Positions 22,859-33,790 of a stretch of 64,000 bases of DNA are shown here, one piece after another. Below the pieces are notes generated by a model. That model was not told the origin of the DNA. It ran no database searches and worked only from the letters and a program-made list of their open reading frames with translations. Position 1 is the stretch's first letter; each line of letters begins with the position of its first letter. A program made the position numbers and the translations under genes. Location: NCBI GenBank assembly GCA_022579005.1, contig MU401481.1, positions 62,001-126,000 on the forward strand, in the 5' to 3' direction. Origin of the DNA: Poronia punctata (taxonomy: Eukaryota > Ascomycota > Sordariomycetes > Xylariales > Xylariaceae).

Positions 22859-23671
22859 ATGATTATCTTCAAGGTATGTCGCATCACGAGCTTTCGCGCG
22901 CACCAGACTTCGTACGGGTTTCGATGCGCAGAGATGGCCTTTTTAACCGAGTTTTGACCTTATCGTTTTGCAGGACGTTATCTCCAAGGATGAGCTTCTC
23001 TCCGACTCCTACGATATGAAGGAGGTAGATGGTGTCGTATATGAAGCCGACTGCGCTATGATTGAGATTGGCGCTGTCCATGTCGGTACGTCCTCATCCG
23101 AAATCGAGTACACCACCATACGTATACTTTCGCTAATACTGAAGTCTGTAGACACTGGTGCCAATGCTTCCGCTGAGGAGGCCGAGGAGGGCGTTGAGGA
23201 TCAAGCCGAAAAGGTCAACAACATCATTCACTCTTTCCGCCTACAGCCCACGAGCTTCGATAAGGCGTCGTACGGCTCATACCTGAAAGGTAGGGATCCT
23301 TGTAGCCGATACCAGGGATGCATAGGCTAAGAGGACACAGGTTACATGAAGAAGGTCCTTGCGCACCTCAAGGAGAAGAATGCACCCGAATCTGAAATCG
23401 ACACCTTCAAGAAGGGTGCCGCCGCTTTCTCCAAGAAAGTTCTCGGAAGCTTTAAGGATTGGGAATTCTACACCGGCGAGTCCCACGATGTCGATGGAAT
23501 GTGAGTTACCTTGCCTCCTGACCTGTGATGGTCCCACCCGAACTGTGCTGTGTCAGGTAAAAGACATGCGGCTAATCAAAATACAGGGTTGTCCTTCTCA
23601 ACTACCGTGAGGATGGTGTCACTCCCTATGTCGTGATCTGGAAGCACGGCCTTGAGGAGATGAAGGTATAA
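22859..23671 (+). CDS. TMA19: Translationally controlled tumor protein homolog (TCTP)
   Basis: This is an abundant cytosolic, ribosome- and microtubule-associated protein (yeast Tma19). I reconstruct five exons: 22859-22873, 22974-23085, 23152-23289, 23341-23500 and 23587-23671, giving 169 residues, the usual family length. All four introns are GT-AG (donors GTATGT, GTACGT, GTAGGG, GTGAGT). The product begins [19 protein letters not shown], carries the acidic loop around [18 protein letters not shown], and has the TCTP signature regions [18 protein letters not shown] and [27 protein letters not shown]. The first coding exon is only 15 bases. The frame closes exactly through all junctions, which supports the model strongly. 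It converges with the Aim3-like gene 340 bases downstream. Confidence 0.96.
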
Positions 23672-24011
23672 ACTGGCCTATAAACGGCCAAGGGGAGTGG
23701 GAAATTGGGTGCTACTTTCAACTGAGCGAAAAAAAATATTTCATGTATCAAGCAATAGTGCTCAATTTAGGGTTGGACACCGGAACCGTGTCCATTAGAT
23801 AGGCGGTGCCCTATTGACCAAATGGTTCAGGCTCTGAAGGCCGAAAATGCTCAAGTAGTAATCTGGTGTTCTACTCCAAGTTACCTGGCATGGCATGTGA
23901 CAGTCTGCTTCATTATAGTGAACGCCGAGCTTTTTCTGGTTTGGTTAACCGGCACGGCGACTCCCGTTGTAGCTTTGAGTCTGTAATTTGATACGCAGGG
24001 GTCAAGGCACC
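23672..24011. other. Convergent 3' intergenic region
   Basis: This 340-base gap lies between the stop codons of TCTP (+) and the Aim3-like gene (-). It holds the two 3' UTRs; an A-rich stretch with AATATT near 23730 is compatible with poly(A) signals. No gene is seen. Confidence 0.6.
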
Positions 24012-25016
24012 TTAATTGAAAGTTGGTCGCGTGGCTATCGGAACCGGCGGCGGGCCACTATCATCTTCGCGTTTTCCCAGCGACGCTGGCTTTTTTGGTC
24101 TCGGCGGCGGCGGTTTCTTTTTACCTAGTACGGATGGAGTCGGCCCTATGACGCTCGACTGTGTGTTCTCTGACACCGTCTTGCCAATACCGACCTCGGA
24201 CGATGGGGTGGCCATGCGCGCAACGCGGGCTTGCAGTTCGTCGATTTGATTGAAGCCAGTTGTTTGCGCCGCGGACCCTGTTGTTCTGTCTCCTATTCCT
24301 AGCCCCGGCACTGATATGCCTGCGTTACCGAGCCTGTCTATGGCTCCCTGGTTCAGTTGCATTGTGCCGGTTTCCTGCGTGCTAGTGCTCAGACGGCTTG
24401 GACTTGGGCTGTTGTTTTCGCTCCGAGGTGGCAGCCGGGGAGGTAGTGATGGTGGAACTTTCGGTTTGGTTGCCGTTGCTGTTGTTGCGGGTTGCGAGTA
24501 GACTGGCGGCTTCTGCGGAGGCTGCCGGGCAGAGCCATCCCGTCTTCCCGGAGGCAGTGGAAGATGTGCAGTTGACAGGCCGGTAGTGTCGACACGATAT
24601 GGTTTTGGCTCAGGAGGTGGTGGTGCTTCCCCGACATTCTGCGCTTGTTGCTGTGTGGGCCCATGGGTCTGACTTGTTACGGATCCGCCCCCAACCGAAT
24701 GACTCCGTGCCGGTGTATGCGACCCCGAGGACGCCGGGGATGCGGTTCTGCTCGTAGACTGCCCATATGAGGCGACATGCTTGGGTGGCGGTCCAAAGGA
24801 AGACGGATCGCGGAGAGAGGAGATGGGCGCTGCGACGTGACCTTCGCGACCTATGGCTTTATCCCCTCGCCCTACTAGACCTTTCTATGGCAAGGTGGTC
24901 AATAGTTAGAAGCCGTATTTAAGAGTGAATATCCGTACCACTTGGTCCTTGATTGGAGATCCCTCTTTTTCGGGATGCCATCCATTTTTTACAATATCTT
25001 TCCAACCACCGGACAT
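24012..25016 (-). CDS. Aim3-like proline-rich protein
   Basis: I infer two exons, 25016-24939 and 24884-24012, with a 54-base intron (GTACGG...CCATAG) carrying a stop. The product is 316 residues. The N terminus (GGWKDIVKNGWHPEKEG, then KGLVGRG) is followed by LRDPSSFGPPPKH, a motif I associate with fungal Aim3 family members. The rest is low-complexity Pro/Ser/Gln with repeated PPPP and PPR stretches, such as KKPPPPRPKK near the C terminus, suitable as SH3 ligands. A short helical segment (IDELQARVARM) lies near the C terminus. Yeast Aim3 works at cortical actin patches with Rvs167/Abp1; a similar role here is inference. The coding call is firm because the frame and proline-rich composition continue through the whole exon. 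The family name is less certain. It is divergent from MTW1. Confidence 0.8.
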
Positions 25017-25473
25017 ATTGGCTTTGTTTCAGGTGCCGACGCACATACAGAGTGGCTGGTAGGGTTGGAACTGTATACTATGAAGGAGGCGGACGACGGG
25101 TCGGGGAGTGCAGAAATTTGACGACGTTCGAATTGTCAATCGGGTTCTCTTGTATTTTGCGGTGTAGGGACAGCTGAGGATTATCATCTGGTGTTTTGGC
25201 CGGTACGAGTATGTATGACGTCTGGCCTTTGCTTCTGCACACGGTGTGTCTGGATAACTGCATTTGCTGTTTCCCGGGTGGGTCCATCCAAAGACCCCGA
25301 CCCCCACTCTCCAACTTGTTCTAACCCAAATATTGACTTTTGGTTCAATTAAGACAATGTTCGGCCAGCAGTCGCGACGCGTTACAATAACCCACGATTC
25401 CATAATTAATCCAATCCCGCATGGCATGAGTTAGAACCAAAAGAAAAAAAAGACAACTTTTAAACCATGCAGC
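25017..25473. promoter_or_regulatory. Shared divergent promoter region, Aim3-like/MTW1
   Basis: A 457-base gap separates two divergently transcribed ATG codons. It must hold both promoters and leaders. An A-rich tract (AAAAGAAAAAAAAGAC) lies directly before the MTW1 start. No specific factor site is claimed. Confidence 0.5.
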
Positions 25474-26857
25474 ATGACTACATCTACAGATACAGATACA
25501 GAGCTCCTGACGGAGCATTTTGGATATGCCCCAGTTGTAAGCCCTTCCAATTTCTATTCTTTACACCCGCAAACCTACTATCTTTTCCCTCTTCGAAAAC
25601 AGAACCCCCCCCCCAATCCGCTTTCGCGCCCCGGGTTTAGCTAACGAGGACATAAATCCGACCCAACATTTATAGAGTCTCATCGACGATATAATCAACA
25701 GCGTCAACATCCTCGCCGAGCGCGCGCTCAATAGCGTTGAGCAAGGACTCTTAAAAGCAGGTCCATCCGCCCTCGGATTCAAAGCTTCCAAATCACAACA
25801 ACAACCCCCACAAGATGCCACTGCCGCCGCCGCGCAACAACTCCCGCCGGAGGAAAGGGCAAGGAACGAGATAGAAAGCGGGACACATCAGCTAGAGACG
25901 TTGCTGTGCGCTAGCATCGACCGCAACTTCGACAAGTTCGAGATATACGTCCTACGCAACATCTTCACCGTCCGACCGCCCGAGTTGCGAGACTGGATGC
26001 GCCTCTCGCACTACGAAGGACTAGACTTCTCTTCTTTTTCTTCTTCTTCTTCCTCCATCACCACTACCACTTCAAGGGATAAGGATAAGGATAAGGATAC
26101 GGATACGCCCACGATCGAATCCATCACCGCGCTTCGCCGTCGCCTCCGCGAATCAATGCGCCTCAACGCCATCCTAACAGCCGAGCGCGCGCGCAACGAG
26201 GCCCTACTCGAAGACCTGCGCCGACTCGTAGGTCACAAGTCGTCGCATGTCGTCAAGGCCGAGACTGCTTCATCACCAACACAAGCACAGACACAGACAC
26301 AGTCCGACGAAACGAAGAAGAGTCCATTCGCCTTTCTACACCAAAAGGGCGATCTGGCATCTACCGTCGGCGGAGACGCGCCCATCGCCACGACGGCCGA
26401 TTTCACGCTTTCCCAGATGCAAGCGCTTCGCGCTCTATCGGCGGATTTGAGGAAACTCACACCGCCTCTCAAGACTTATGCTGCCGCAGGTGAAGATGGA
26501 AACGAGGAGGGGACTACTGGATCGACCGCGCGGGGCCCTAAGAATTGGCGGAGGGAGAGAGTCGAGTACGTGGAGACGGCGACGCGTCGGCATTTGGAGA
26601 TGGTTCACGGCCTTGAACTAGGAGAGCATGGCGAGGTCCGGGATGGCGAATGGCAAGGGCCCGGACGTCACTTGGAGAGGGGAGAGGTTGAAGGGCTGGA
26701 GCGCATTATTGCCTTATTAAATGCTGGTATTAGTGGCGACGGAAGTGGTCCTGCTCCTCCTCCTCCTCCTCCTGCTGTTACTGCTGTTGCTACCGCTGGC
26801 GCATCTTCGTCGGCGCCTGCCGTGGAGGAAGACGAGGATATGATGGATGAGTCGTGA
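25474..26857 (+). CDS. MTW1: Kinetochore protein Mtw1/Mis12
   Basis: This is a subunit of the MIND/Mis12 complex linking inner centromere chromatin to the Ndc80 complex. Two exons, 25474-25536 and 25676-26857, are joined across a 139-base intron (GTAAGC...TTATAG), giving 414 residues. Family features in order are TELLTEHFGYAPV | SLIDDIINSVN (the intron falls inside this conserved start), ESGTHQLETLLCASIDRNFDKFEIYVLRNIF, and a helical LRRRLRESMRLNAILTAERARNEALLEDLRRL coiled-coil region. Between them sits a low-complexity insert (poly-Ser, then DKDKDKDTDT from a 6-base repeat near 26083-26108). The C terminus is Gly/Pro-rich with a short acidic end. An ATG at 25467 is in another frame; 25474 gives the conserved N terminus. 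Length is somewhat above the usual 300 residues because of the inserts. Confidence 0.93.
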
Positions 26858-27235
26858 CGGCAAAAGATTCGACTTCGGTTACCACGACGTAAAATCTGCT
26901 TTGCCCCTGAATGACACGAATGATGACCTTCACACCGAATACGTGCGGGAACGGGATGGGGATGGGCGAAATCAGGAGTTTGGTTCTTATTTTTGATTTC
27001 CACTTTATTCTTCTTCTAGTCATATCTAGGTCTACAGGGTGTCATGATAAGCCTGGAACAAAGGAACTCGAAACAACAGGCAATCGACGGGTTTTAGTGT
27101 ACATTGGTATCAATTGCTCGGTGGCGGATTAAACCACGGCCGTATCTGTATATAAGGTATTTCTTCTACACGGGAATGAGGTCGACGCCCTTGTCATCTA
27201 ATGCAATATCATCTATTCGTGGATGGCAAGAGTTA
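26858..27235. other. Convergent 3' intergenic region
   Basis: A 378-base gap separates the ends of MTW1 (+) and the PPR gene (-). It contains 3' UTR sequence only; no conserved frame is seen. Confidence 0.6.
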
Positions 27236-29881
27236 TTAGCGTCGTATAGGAGAGTCCAAGAGACGATATTCCTCAGCGACCCGCCAGAACTGGTGATTCC
27301 AGTAGCCGTGATGCGCGTTCGGATCGGGGCCTTGTTGATACTTTTCGAACATCTCCTTCTCCGTGTTGACCAATATACGGGCCCTTTCGACCTCCCCGGC
27401 ACGGAGTAGGGCGCGCAGCAAAGTAATCAGTGTGGGCAGATCCAACCTGGTGCCTGTATTGGCCACCCGGATATACCATTCCAGTGCTAACTGGATGGCT
27501 CCGGCACGCGTAAACCCGGCAACTACCCTTTCGTAGAAGATGCGGTCCATGTCATCAAAGTCGATCCACTGGCGGCGTTGCAGAATCTGAAGCACGGTTG
27601 CCAGATCAGGCGGATGCTGTGCGAAGCAGTGCTCGACAAGCATGGTGTAGATATGTGGCGACAGTTCGAGGTTCTGCTTGAATATCTCATTGACTATAGC
27701 CATGGCCGCGGTCGTGGCGTTGGACCGCAAAAGGAGGTATATCATCTTGCCGTACGTATGCATGTTGAGCTCCAACCCCGAGGCCTCCATCGCGGCAGTG
27801 ACGTCGGCAACCACCTTGGACTGGGTGGCCGGGTCGGGCGGCTCCTGTTTCGAAAAGGAAGCGTCGAGGATAAGTGTAAAGGTTGCTTCGTCAGCCTTGA
27901 CACCCTGTTCTTGCATAGCCGTGAATACCCTCTTGACATCATCATTGCGGTCCCCGGCACGTATCAGAGGACGCAATAATGTGTTGAACGTGACCACGTC
28001 TGGCTTAAACCCCTTTTCCACGGCCCAGGTTAGGAGTTTCTCGGCGGCTGCGTGTTCTGTATGGGCTATCAGCCCGGCAAGAGCGGCATTGACGGGCTCT
28101 ATAGGGGGCACTCGGGCTTCTCCGTCTGTGCTATCCCTCCAGACCTGGACCATCTCACTCAAAGCATCAAGCCCACCCTTGATATCGCCCATGTGGATCA
28201 GGCCGGAAATACGGGTAGTCCATATGCTGGTATCCAACTCCATGCCTGAGCTGGCAAGTTTAGCCCAGACATTCTTGAATCCAACCATGTTCTTGGCGTT
28301 CTTGAGGCCCTGGAGCATCATATTCCATGTCCTCAACCTTGGCAGGAGCCCGATCTGAGCCTGTACACCCCACACTTCTACTGCCTTGTCCGGTCGGTTC
28401 AACGACATGTACACCTTGATGAAGGAGTCGATCAGGTGCGGATATTGTCGAATTTGAGCAGCCCTTGGCGCCGGGATGGGTGTGTAAGGGCCGGTAAATT
28501 CGTCCCATAACCTATCCAACTCACCGGCGCTGCGAAGGGCATGGCAGCGGCCGAGGCGGTACCCGACGGACTCTGGGTTGAAATATATCTTCTGCTGGTT
28601 GCCATCCGTCTGCGGACCGGCCGTAGGTGGTTTAATAGCCGGCTCGTCCCTTGACACCTCTTTATTCTCCAAATATACTCTGATTTTCGGCCAGAGGCTT
28701 GTGATATAGTTTCCCAACTGGGGATATGTATTGCTCAGACCTCTTTGGAGAGCCTTGTCTCGGAATTGCACATACTTGATCAGGTACTCTATCTTGGACA
28801 TGAACCGAGCAGCATTCTGCCGAATCTCTGCCGTACATCGTTCACTGTCATGTAAAAGGGCATATGTAGCAATTCCTAACATGGCAAAAGGGGCCCCAAG
28901 ATGATACGCCCTATACTGAGGGAAAAGAGCACAGAACGCTGCGGAGAAGTTGCCGCGCTTGGAAAATCTCGCCATGTCAAACTTGTCCACCCTCGGCAAC
29001 CAAAAGCCGTTGGTCAGTTTGTTGTCGCCTTTTACTGGGACAGTACCACGAGGTAGAGACATTACTTTCCACGATTCGAGGAGGTCAGTCAGCATGGCTT
29101 CTCTTCGAAGACGTATCCTATCAGCTTCGGTGACATCTTGACCCGCAGATGAAGGATCGATGTTGATGATTGCCTGTACCAGCTCAGCCACAAGACTGAT
29201 CCATTTGACTGGTTTGAGGTCGTCATTTTCAGCGTATAATCGAAAGATCTCCGCGACAGGCGGGAGTTCCTCGGACAACATGTCTTCTTTCTTAGCCTCG
29301 ACTAGAGTATCCAACAGAGAAAACCGAACTTTAGAATACGCCTGAGGCACATATACGTCGAGAATTCGAACAGCAGGATACACCTCTGCCCGGAAATAGT
29401 CGTACGCGTCGGCTAACGATGCTTTTCCTCCTATCATCTCCTGTAGTCGCCCGATCGCCTTTATCAGGTCCAAATCGACTGACACGGACGTGGCATCATT
29501 ATCAGGCGCGCTCAGCTGGTCGTCGAGGATTTGTTGGAAAAGCACATCTACACGAGAAGGCGACGTAGACTTGACTTTTCGGGGTTTCACTATAGGCGCA
29601 TGGCGCCTGGTTCGGTGCCGATCCTCATATTTTCTCGGGGTAGATATGGTGTTTTGGCTGGGGTCGGGGCTGGGGTCGGGGCTGGCTTCTGCCGTCCGAA
29701 TGGGCTCTACAGGTGTTGTTTCGGATCGTGTAAGAGAGACGGCTGGAGGCTCACATCTTGAAGAGGTGGTGGAGAAGCAGGCGACTGTGGGTGCTCGTTG
29801 CGCAGCTCGAGCCCTTGTCTTGATTGCCGCATTGGCGACTTGTAGTCGACAGAGCAGACAAACAGATTTGGCGCCCTTCAT
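27236..29881 (-). CDS. Mitochondrial pentatricopeptide repeat (PPR) protein
   Basis: This is a single-exon gene of 881 residues. The start at 29881 (MKGAKSVCLLCRLQ) is chosen over the upstream ATG at 29992 because it begins a typical mitochondrial presequence rich in Arg, Ala and Ser, ending near ACFSTTSSRC. The C-terminal half contains tandem PPR-like helical pairs, for example PDVVTFNTLLRPLIRAGDRN followed by KADEATFTLILDASF, then LNMHTYGKMIYLLLRSN and LSPHIYTMLVEHCF, each spaced about 35 residues. Such proteins bind organellar RNA in matrix RNA processing or translation; yeast/Neurospora Cya5-like and Cia84-like proteins have this build. I cannot say which RNA is bound, nor assign an ortholog. 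There is a short SPDPSPDPSQ repeat near residue 60. No intron is needed. Confidence 0.85.
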   Translation of the reverse strand: MKGAKSVCLLCRLQVANAAIKTRARAAQRAPTVACFSTTSSRCEPPAVSLTRSETTPVEPIRTAEASPDPSPDPSQNTISTPRKYEDRHRTRRHAPIVKPRKVKSTSPSRVDVLFQQILDDQLSAPDNDATSVSVDLDLIKAIGRLQEMIGGKASLADAYDYFRAEVYPAVRILDVYVPQAYSKVRFSLLDTLVEAKKEDMLSEELPPVAEIFRLYAENDDLKPVKWISLVAELVQAIINIDPSSAGQDVTEADRIRLRREAMLTDLLESWKVMSLPRGTVPVKGDNKLTNGFWLPRVDKFDMARFSKRGNFSAAFCALFPQYRAYHLGAPFAMLGIATYALLHDSERCTAEIRQNAARFMSKIEYLIKYVQFRDKALQRGLSNTYPQLGNYITSLWPKIRVYLENKEVSRDEPAIKPPTAGPQTDGNQQKIYFNPESVGYRLGRCHALRSAGELDRLWDEFTGPYTPIPAPRAAQIRQYPHLIDSFIKVYMSLNRPDKAVEVWGVQAQIGLLPRLRTWNMMLQGLKNAKNMVGFKNVWAKLASSGMELDTSIWTTRISGLIHMGDIKGGLDALSEMVQVWRDSTDGEARVPPIEPVNAALAGLIAHTEHAAAEKLLTWAVEKGFKPDVVTFNTLLRPLIRAGDRNDDVKRVFTAMQEQGVKADEATFTLILDASFSKQEPPDPATQSKVVADVTAAMEASGLELNMHTYGKMIYLLLRSNATTAAMAIVNEIFKQNLELSPHIYTMLVEHCFAQHPPDLATVLQILQRRQWIDFDDMDRIFYERVVAGFTRAGAIQLALEWYIRVANTGTRLDLPTLITLLRALLRAGEVERARILVNTEKEMFEKYQQGPDPNAHHGYWNHQFWRVAEEYRLLDSPIRR

Positions 29882-31623
29882 ACCACGCGGTGTTTCGGGG
29901 TTATCGCTGCTCGGTCTGCTACCGCAAGGACGCTGACTATATGGTGTACATCTGCTCTTGTAGTGTGAGTAGCAAGATTGAGGTTGAATCAATGCGGAAG
30001 TGCCGCCTGACTTCAGTCACCGAGTCCGATAAATGCTGAATTGCTGAGAGATTGAACGATTGTAACTATTTATCCTACCTATCAGAGTTGCACTCGAAAA
30101 GACAGTGGGGACCTGACAGGACAAGGACGCACAAAATAACTCAATAGAAGCATAAGACAGTCTAAAGTAATAAACTTTGATTTGTAGAATTAATTAGTTG
30201 CATATCGTTATAACGACACTTTCCCGCATAAGATGCTTTGGAGTTCATCTCGTAGAACAGTCCCTGCTGTAAAACAGTAAAAGATAACAGCTCAAATGGT
30301 ATCAGGCATAAGACCTGTCAGTTCTTACCTGCCTACTTACCTAATGTTAGGTATTTACGCTCTCTATGCAGCTTAAAATCGTAGAGAATTATCATAGCGT
30401 TCTGGGAGGCGAAGGCAGTCGGTACGAATCGTACCGTACGATTTAGTCGGGTCATGGGGGTGAAGGAATACCTGTCGTCTCGCAGCTTACAAGTAGATAG
30501 CATATGCCTGCTAGCCTAACTTAATATCTACCTTACTCTTCAGTTTCTAGCGAGAAGTCGTTTGCTTGTCTACACTCACAGAAAGGTATGCGTATAGGCT
30601 CATCTCATGTAGGTATATGGGGGTTAAGGGCTGAATTTGTGGCATAGTTTTCTCTGGAGACCAGGTTGCGACGATAACATCGTCACAATTGGATAATAAC
30701 GCCCTAAACACCGTTTCTGACATCATTACCGACTCCTTTTAGAAGCAATTCATAATTCTTACACCCCTCCCAATTAAATCAGTCTAGGCAACAAAGAATA
30801 TATATACCTACCTACACGATTTAATCGAAACTGAGGATTGACTAAGCTATACCTTCGTTATTACAGTCAATCCGGTTGAAGTTTACCTTCGGAGCACATA
30901 TTTCAAGAATGGGGCTTTGCTTGCCTTGCCTCTTGTGCCCGAGACGTGCTACGTTGCGGCTCCGCTTCCTATATCGTGGGGAAGTGGTGCGGGAACCCGA
31001 CGCCGCAAATTAAAGATGCATGTTCAACCCCACCTCTTTACGTCTGCGGGTACAGTAGGTAGCATCTTTTTGTTCACCGTTTCCAGACCGCCCTCGGCGG
31101 TCTGCTCTTCTACATAATAGCGTGTGATATATATTTTTGTGATGAAATAGGTGTTCCACCTTCACCAGTCTTGTTACATGCCTCACTAACCTAGCAGTTT
31201 ACTATCTTATCTGTAAGGGCATTTTCTACAAAGCTGCCCTTCGTCAGTTCTCAGTTGAATTGCCGAGCCGTTCGAACTTGGAGGTTCGTGGCGAGCAGGT
31301 GAGCTAAAAGGGGCCAGTTTTAGATAAATGTGCTACGTGCTTTTAGCGTAGATAACCTGCAGGCCAGACTTGAGGTAGGTAGGATGCAGGTACGAAACCA
31401 ATCGATGCCTTTAAACGTATTTATTAGTCGACTTTGTGCTCCGAGCAAGGAGCTACCTTTACCTTACGTGCTTTACCTGGGCACATACATAATCTAGCGA
31501 GCCACAAGATTCCTGATTGTTGACTGGTTTTGATTAATATCTTCCGTGTCGATTGAATGCGAATTCGAGTTCTTCCCGCAGCAAAACCGACCGTCAAAAC
31601 ATACAGGAACAAAGTCCGTCGCG
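29882..31623. other. Divergent intergenic region PPR/acid phosphatase
   Basis: This 1.74 kb region lies between divergent genes. No frame here is convincing. A perfect 9-base-pair hairpin at 31084-31104 is listed separately. GC-rich text around 30900-31110 stands out from its AT-richer surroundings and could be a structured non-coding transcript, but I match no known RNA family. Confidence 0.5.
31084..31104 (+). repeat. Perfect inverted repeat (9-bp stem, 3-base loop)
   Basis: CAGACCGCC (31084-31092), loop CTC, GGCGGTCTG (31096-31104). The stem is GC-rich and perfect, and is followed by CTCTTCT. It could fold strongly in RNA; no function is assigned. Confidence 0.75.
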
Positions 31624-33230
31624 ATGACCAGCCTAGTCCCTCGCCCTCCATACAACCAAGATGAGCTCAAGTCGTTATATCCCCCCAATCTCGAGCTACA
31701 ACAAGTCCAAGTCTTCCTCCGCCACGGCGAGCGGACACCCATAACGCCTCGGTTCCAGAATGCCGGCCTCCCCACCTTCTGGCCATACTGCACGGCCATG
31801 CGTCACTTCAGCTCGGCCACGCTCAACCGCGACACGGGACAATTCACCACGCTGGAGTGGAAGCGTCGTCTAGAGAGCTTCGGCCCGGACGACGAGCCCG
31901 CCATGGCCGTCGGTCCGGGCGGCGAACTAGACGGCATCTGCGAAGGCGGCATGTTGACCGACCGGGGACGGCAGACGACCTTTGAGCTCGGCACCCGTCT
32001 ACGGAAACTATACGTCGACCAATTGGGCTTCCTACCGTCGAGGTTACAAGACACCGAGTCGCTCTATCTCCGCGCCACCCCGATACCCAGGGCTCTGGAA
32101 TCTCTCCAGCAGGCATTCGTCGGCCTCTACCCAGCCGGGACCCGCTCGCCCACGCTCCCCACCCCTACCATCGTCCTCCGCGCGCCCGGCGACGAGACTT
32201 TATTCCCCAACGATAGCAACTGCCGTCGGTTCGCGGCTCTCGCCCGCGCGTTCGCCGATCGCGCCGCCACCCGCTGGAACCCCACGGACGAGATGGCCTA
32301 CCTGAACAAGGTGTATTCGAGGTGGATGCCTGAGCGCTCGCCCCACGTCGCCGTAGACTCGCGACCGCGTCTCGTCGGCATCATGGACACCATCAACGCA
32401 ACCCGCGCTCACGGCCCAGCAACCAGGTTACCGGAGGAATTCTACGACCCCAAAGCTCTGGAGATAATCGACAAGATCGCCGTCGAGGAGTGGTTCGCCG
32501 GGTACCAGGAGAGTCGCGAGTACCGCATGTTGGGCATAGGCGGACTCCTGGGTGACGTCGTCAGTCGGATGGTTAGTAGTGCCGAGAGGAAGGGAGCGGA
32601 CCATGTATCTGAAGCTGAAAAGGGGGGGGTACGGTTCGCGCTCAGCGGCTGCCACGACACGACTCTAGCCGGCTTATTAGCTAGCTTAGGCGCCTTTGAA
32701 GGCAAGAATTGGCCTCCTTTCACGAGCCATGTTGCCATTGAGATGTTCCGAAAGAGTAATGAGTCGCCATCATCCTCCCCCTCCAAACCCAGCGGGCTCA
32801 AATCCTTCTTTTCTATTTTCGGTTCGATTTCAACAACGACAACAGCAACAACAACAATAGGACGTAAAAGAACAGAGGAGCTAACGCCGCGAGAAAAGGC
32901 GAAACTCAAGGGTTACTATGTCCGGTTAAGATATAACGACCAAGTCGTCACCGTGCCGGGCTGTAGGATACCGGGAAATCATCTCGAAGGTGACGAGAGT
33001 TTCTGCACATTGGTAAGCCCGAAAAAAAATAAAAAAAAAATAAAAAAAACCCCCCATCTAACCTTGGGTAAGTAAGTAAATTTAAAAAGGTTGGAGCTAA
33101 TCAAGACACATTACAGGAAACTTTCAAGAGCATAGTCGACAAATTCGCCCCGACGAACTGGAAGCAACAATGCTCAACAAACGTCAAGGGGCCGGCATTC
33201 CCAGACCGGATTGAACCTGCCGGGTATTAG
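31624..33230 (+). CDS. Histidine acid phosphatase-like protein
   Basis: This is a member of the histidine phosphatase superfamily, clade 2 (acid phosphatase/phytase/ACP6-like). Exons are 31624-33012 and 33117-33230, joined across a 104-base intron (GTAAGC...TTACAG) that carries the A-rich run near 33020-33050. The product is 500 residues. The catalytic RHGERTP is at residues 33-39 (His34 is the phospho-acceptor), and the second motif HD is at 344-345 in SGCHDTTLAG. A conserved C-terminal GRYVRL-type segment is seen as YYVRLRYN, followed by an ESFCTL|ETF junction where the intron falls. There is no clear signal peptide, so it may be cytosolic or mitochondrial like ACP6 rather than secreted. 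A Ser/Thr-rich insert (FFSIFGSISTTTTATTT) interrupts the fold before the last strands. The substrate is unknown. The next gene converges with it. Confidence 0.88.
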
Positions 33231-33790
33231 ACTACGTAGGTAGGTTAACCTAGACTAAAAACACGGACCGAGGTGGGAACGAAACAAATCCACAATATAG
33301 ATATACATAATGAAGACTAGAAAGGGAAAAGGAAGGATTAAGTTTTACATACGTACGACTTTGTATCAAAAGAAGGAGGAGAAGAAGAAGAACGACAACT
33401 ACTCCATCACTAGAACGCACGACAACGAGAATGGTAAATACAGACATGATATAGAGCAATATACCTAGGCAAACACGGGTTCATATAGATTATAATGTAA
33501 CGAGTTTATAAATGATAATAGGTAGATATTTTTGCGAGTTGCCCTCACTATGAACGGGGTTTTACAACTTATGAGAATGCGGATCGTGAACTCTCGAGGG
33601 TAAATGACATATTTATACGGCAGTTTCAAACCCCCCCAGCACCAATCTTTGTTAATTCTACCCCCGAGGCTAGACCTGTGTCGCAACGCTCTTACACACA
33701 ACATGAACCTCATCCTTGTTTCTCGCCATCTATTTGAATACATACATACAAGAGAGCTAATTTCGTGCCCCCGCTGGGACATAAAGAATT
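33231..33790. other. Convergent 3' intergenic region
   Basis: A 560-base gap separates the phosphatase (+) and CWC22 (-) stop codons. It is purine-rich with GAAGAAG runs near 33370-33390. It should hold both 3' UTRs; no gene is supported. Confidence 0.55.

Noticed and set aside
27678..28358. 226-codon plus-strand frame inside the PPR gene
   Set aside because: Shadow of the minus-strand PPR coding sequence, with no domain of its own.
31311..31325. GGGGCCAGTTTTAG, similar to the transposon end GGGCCAGTTCGGCA
   Set aside because: Only nine bases match, with no partner end and no TTA duplication nearby.
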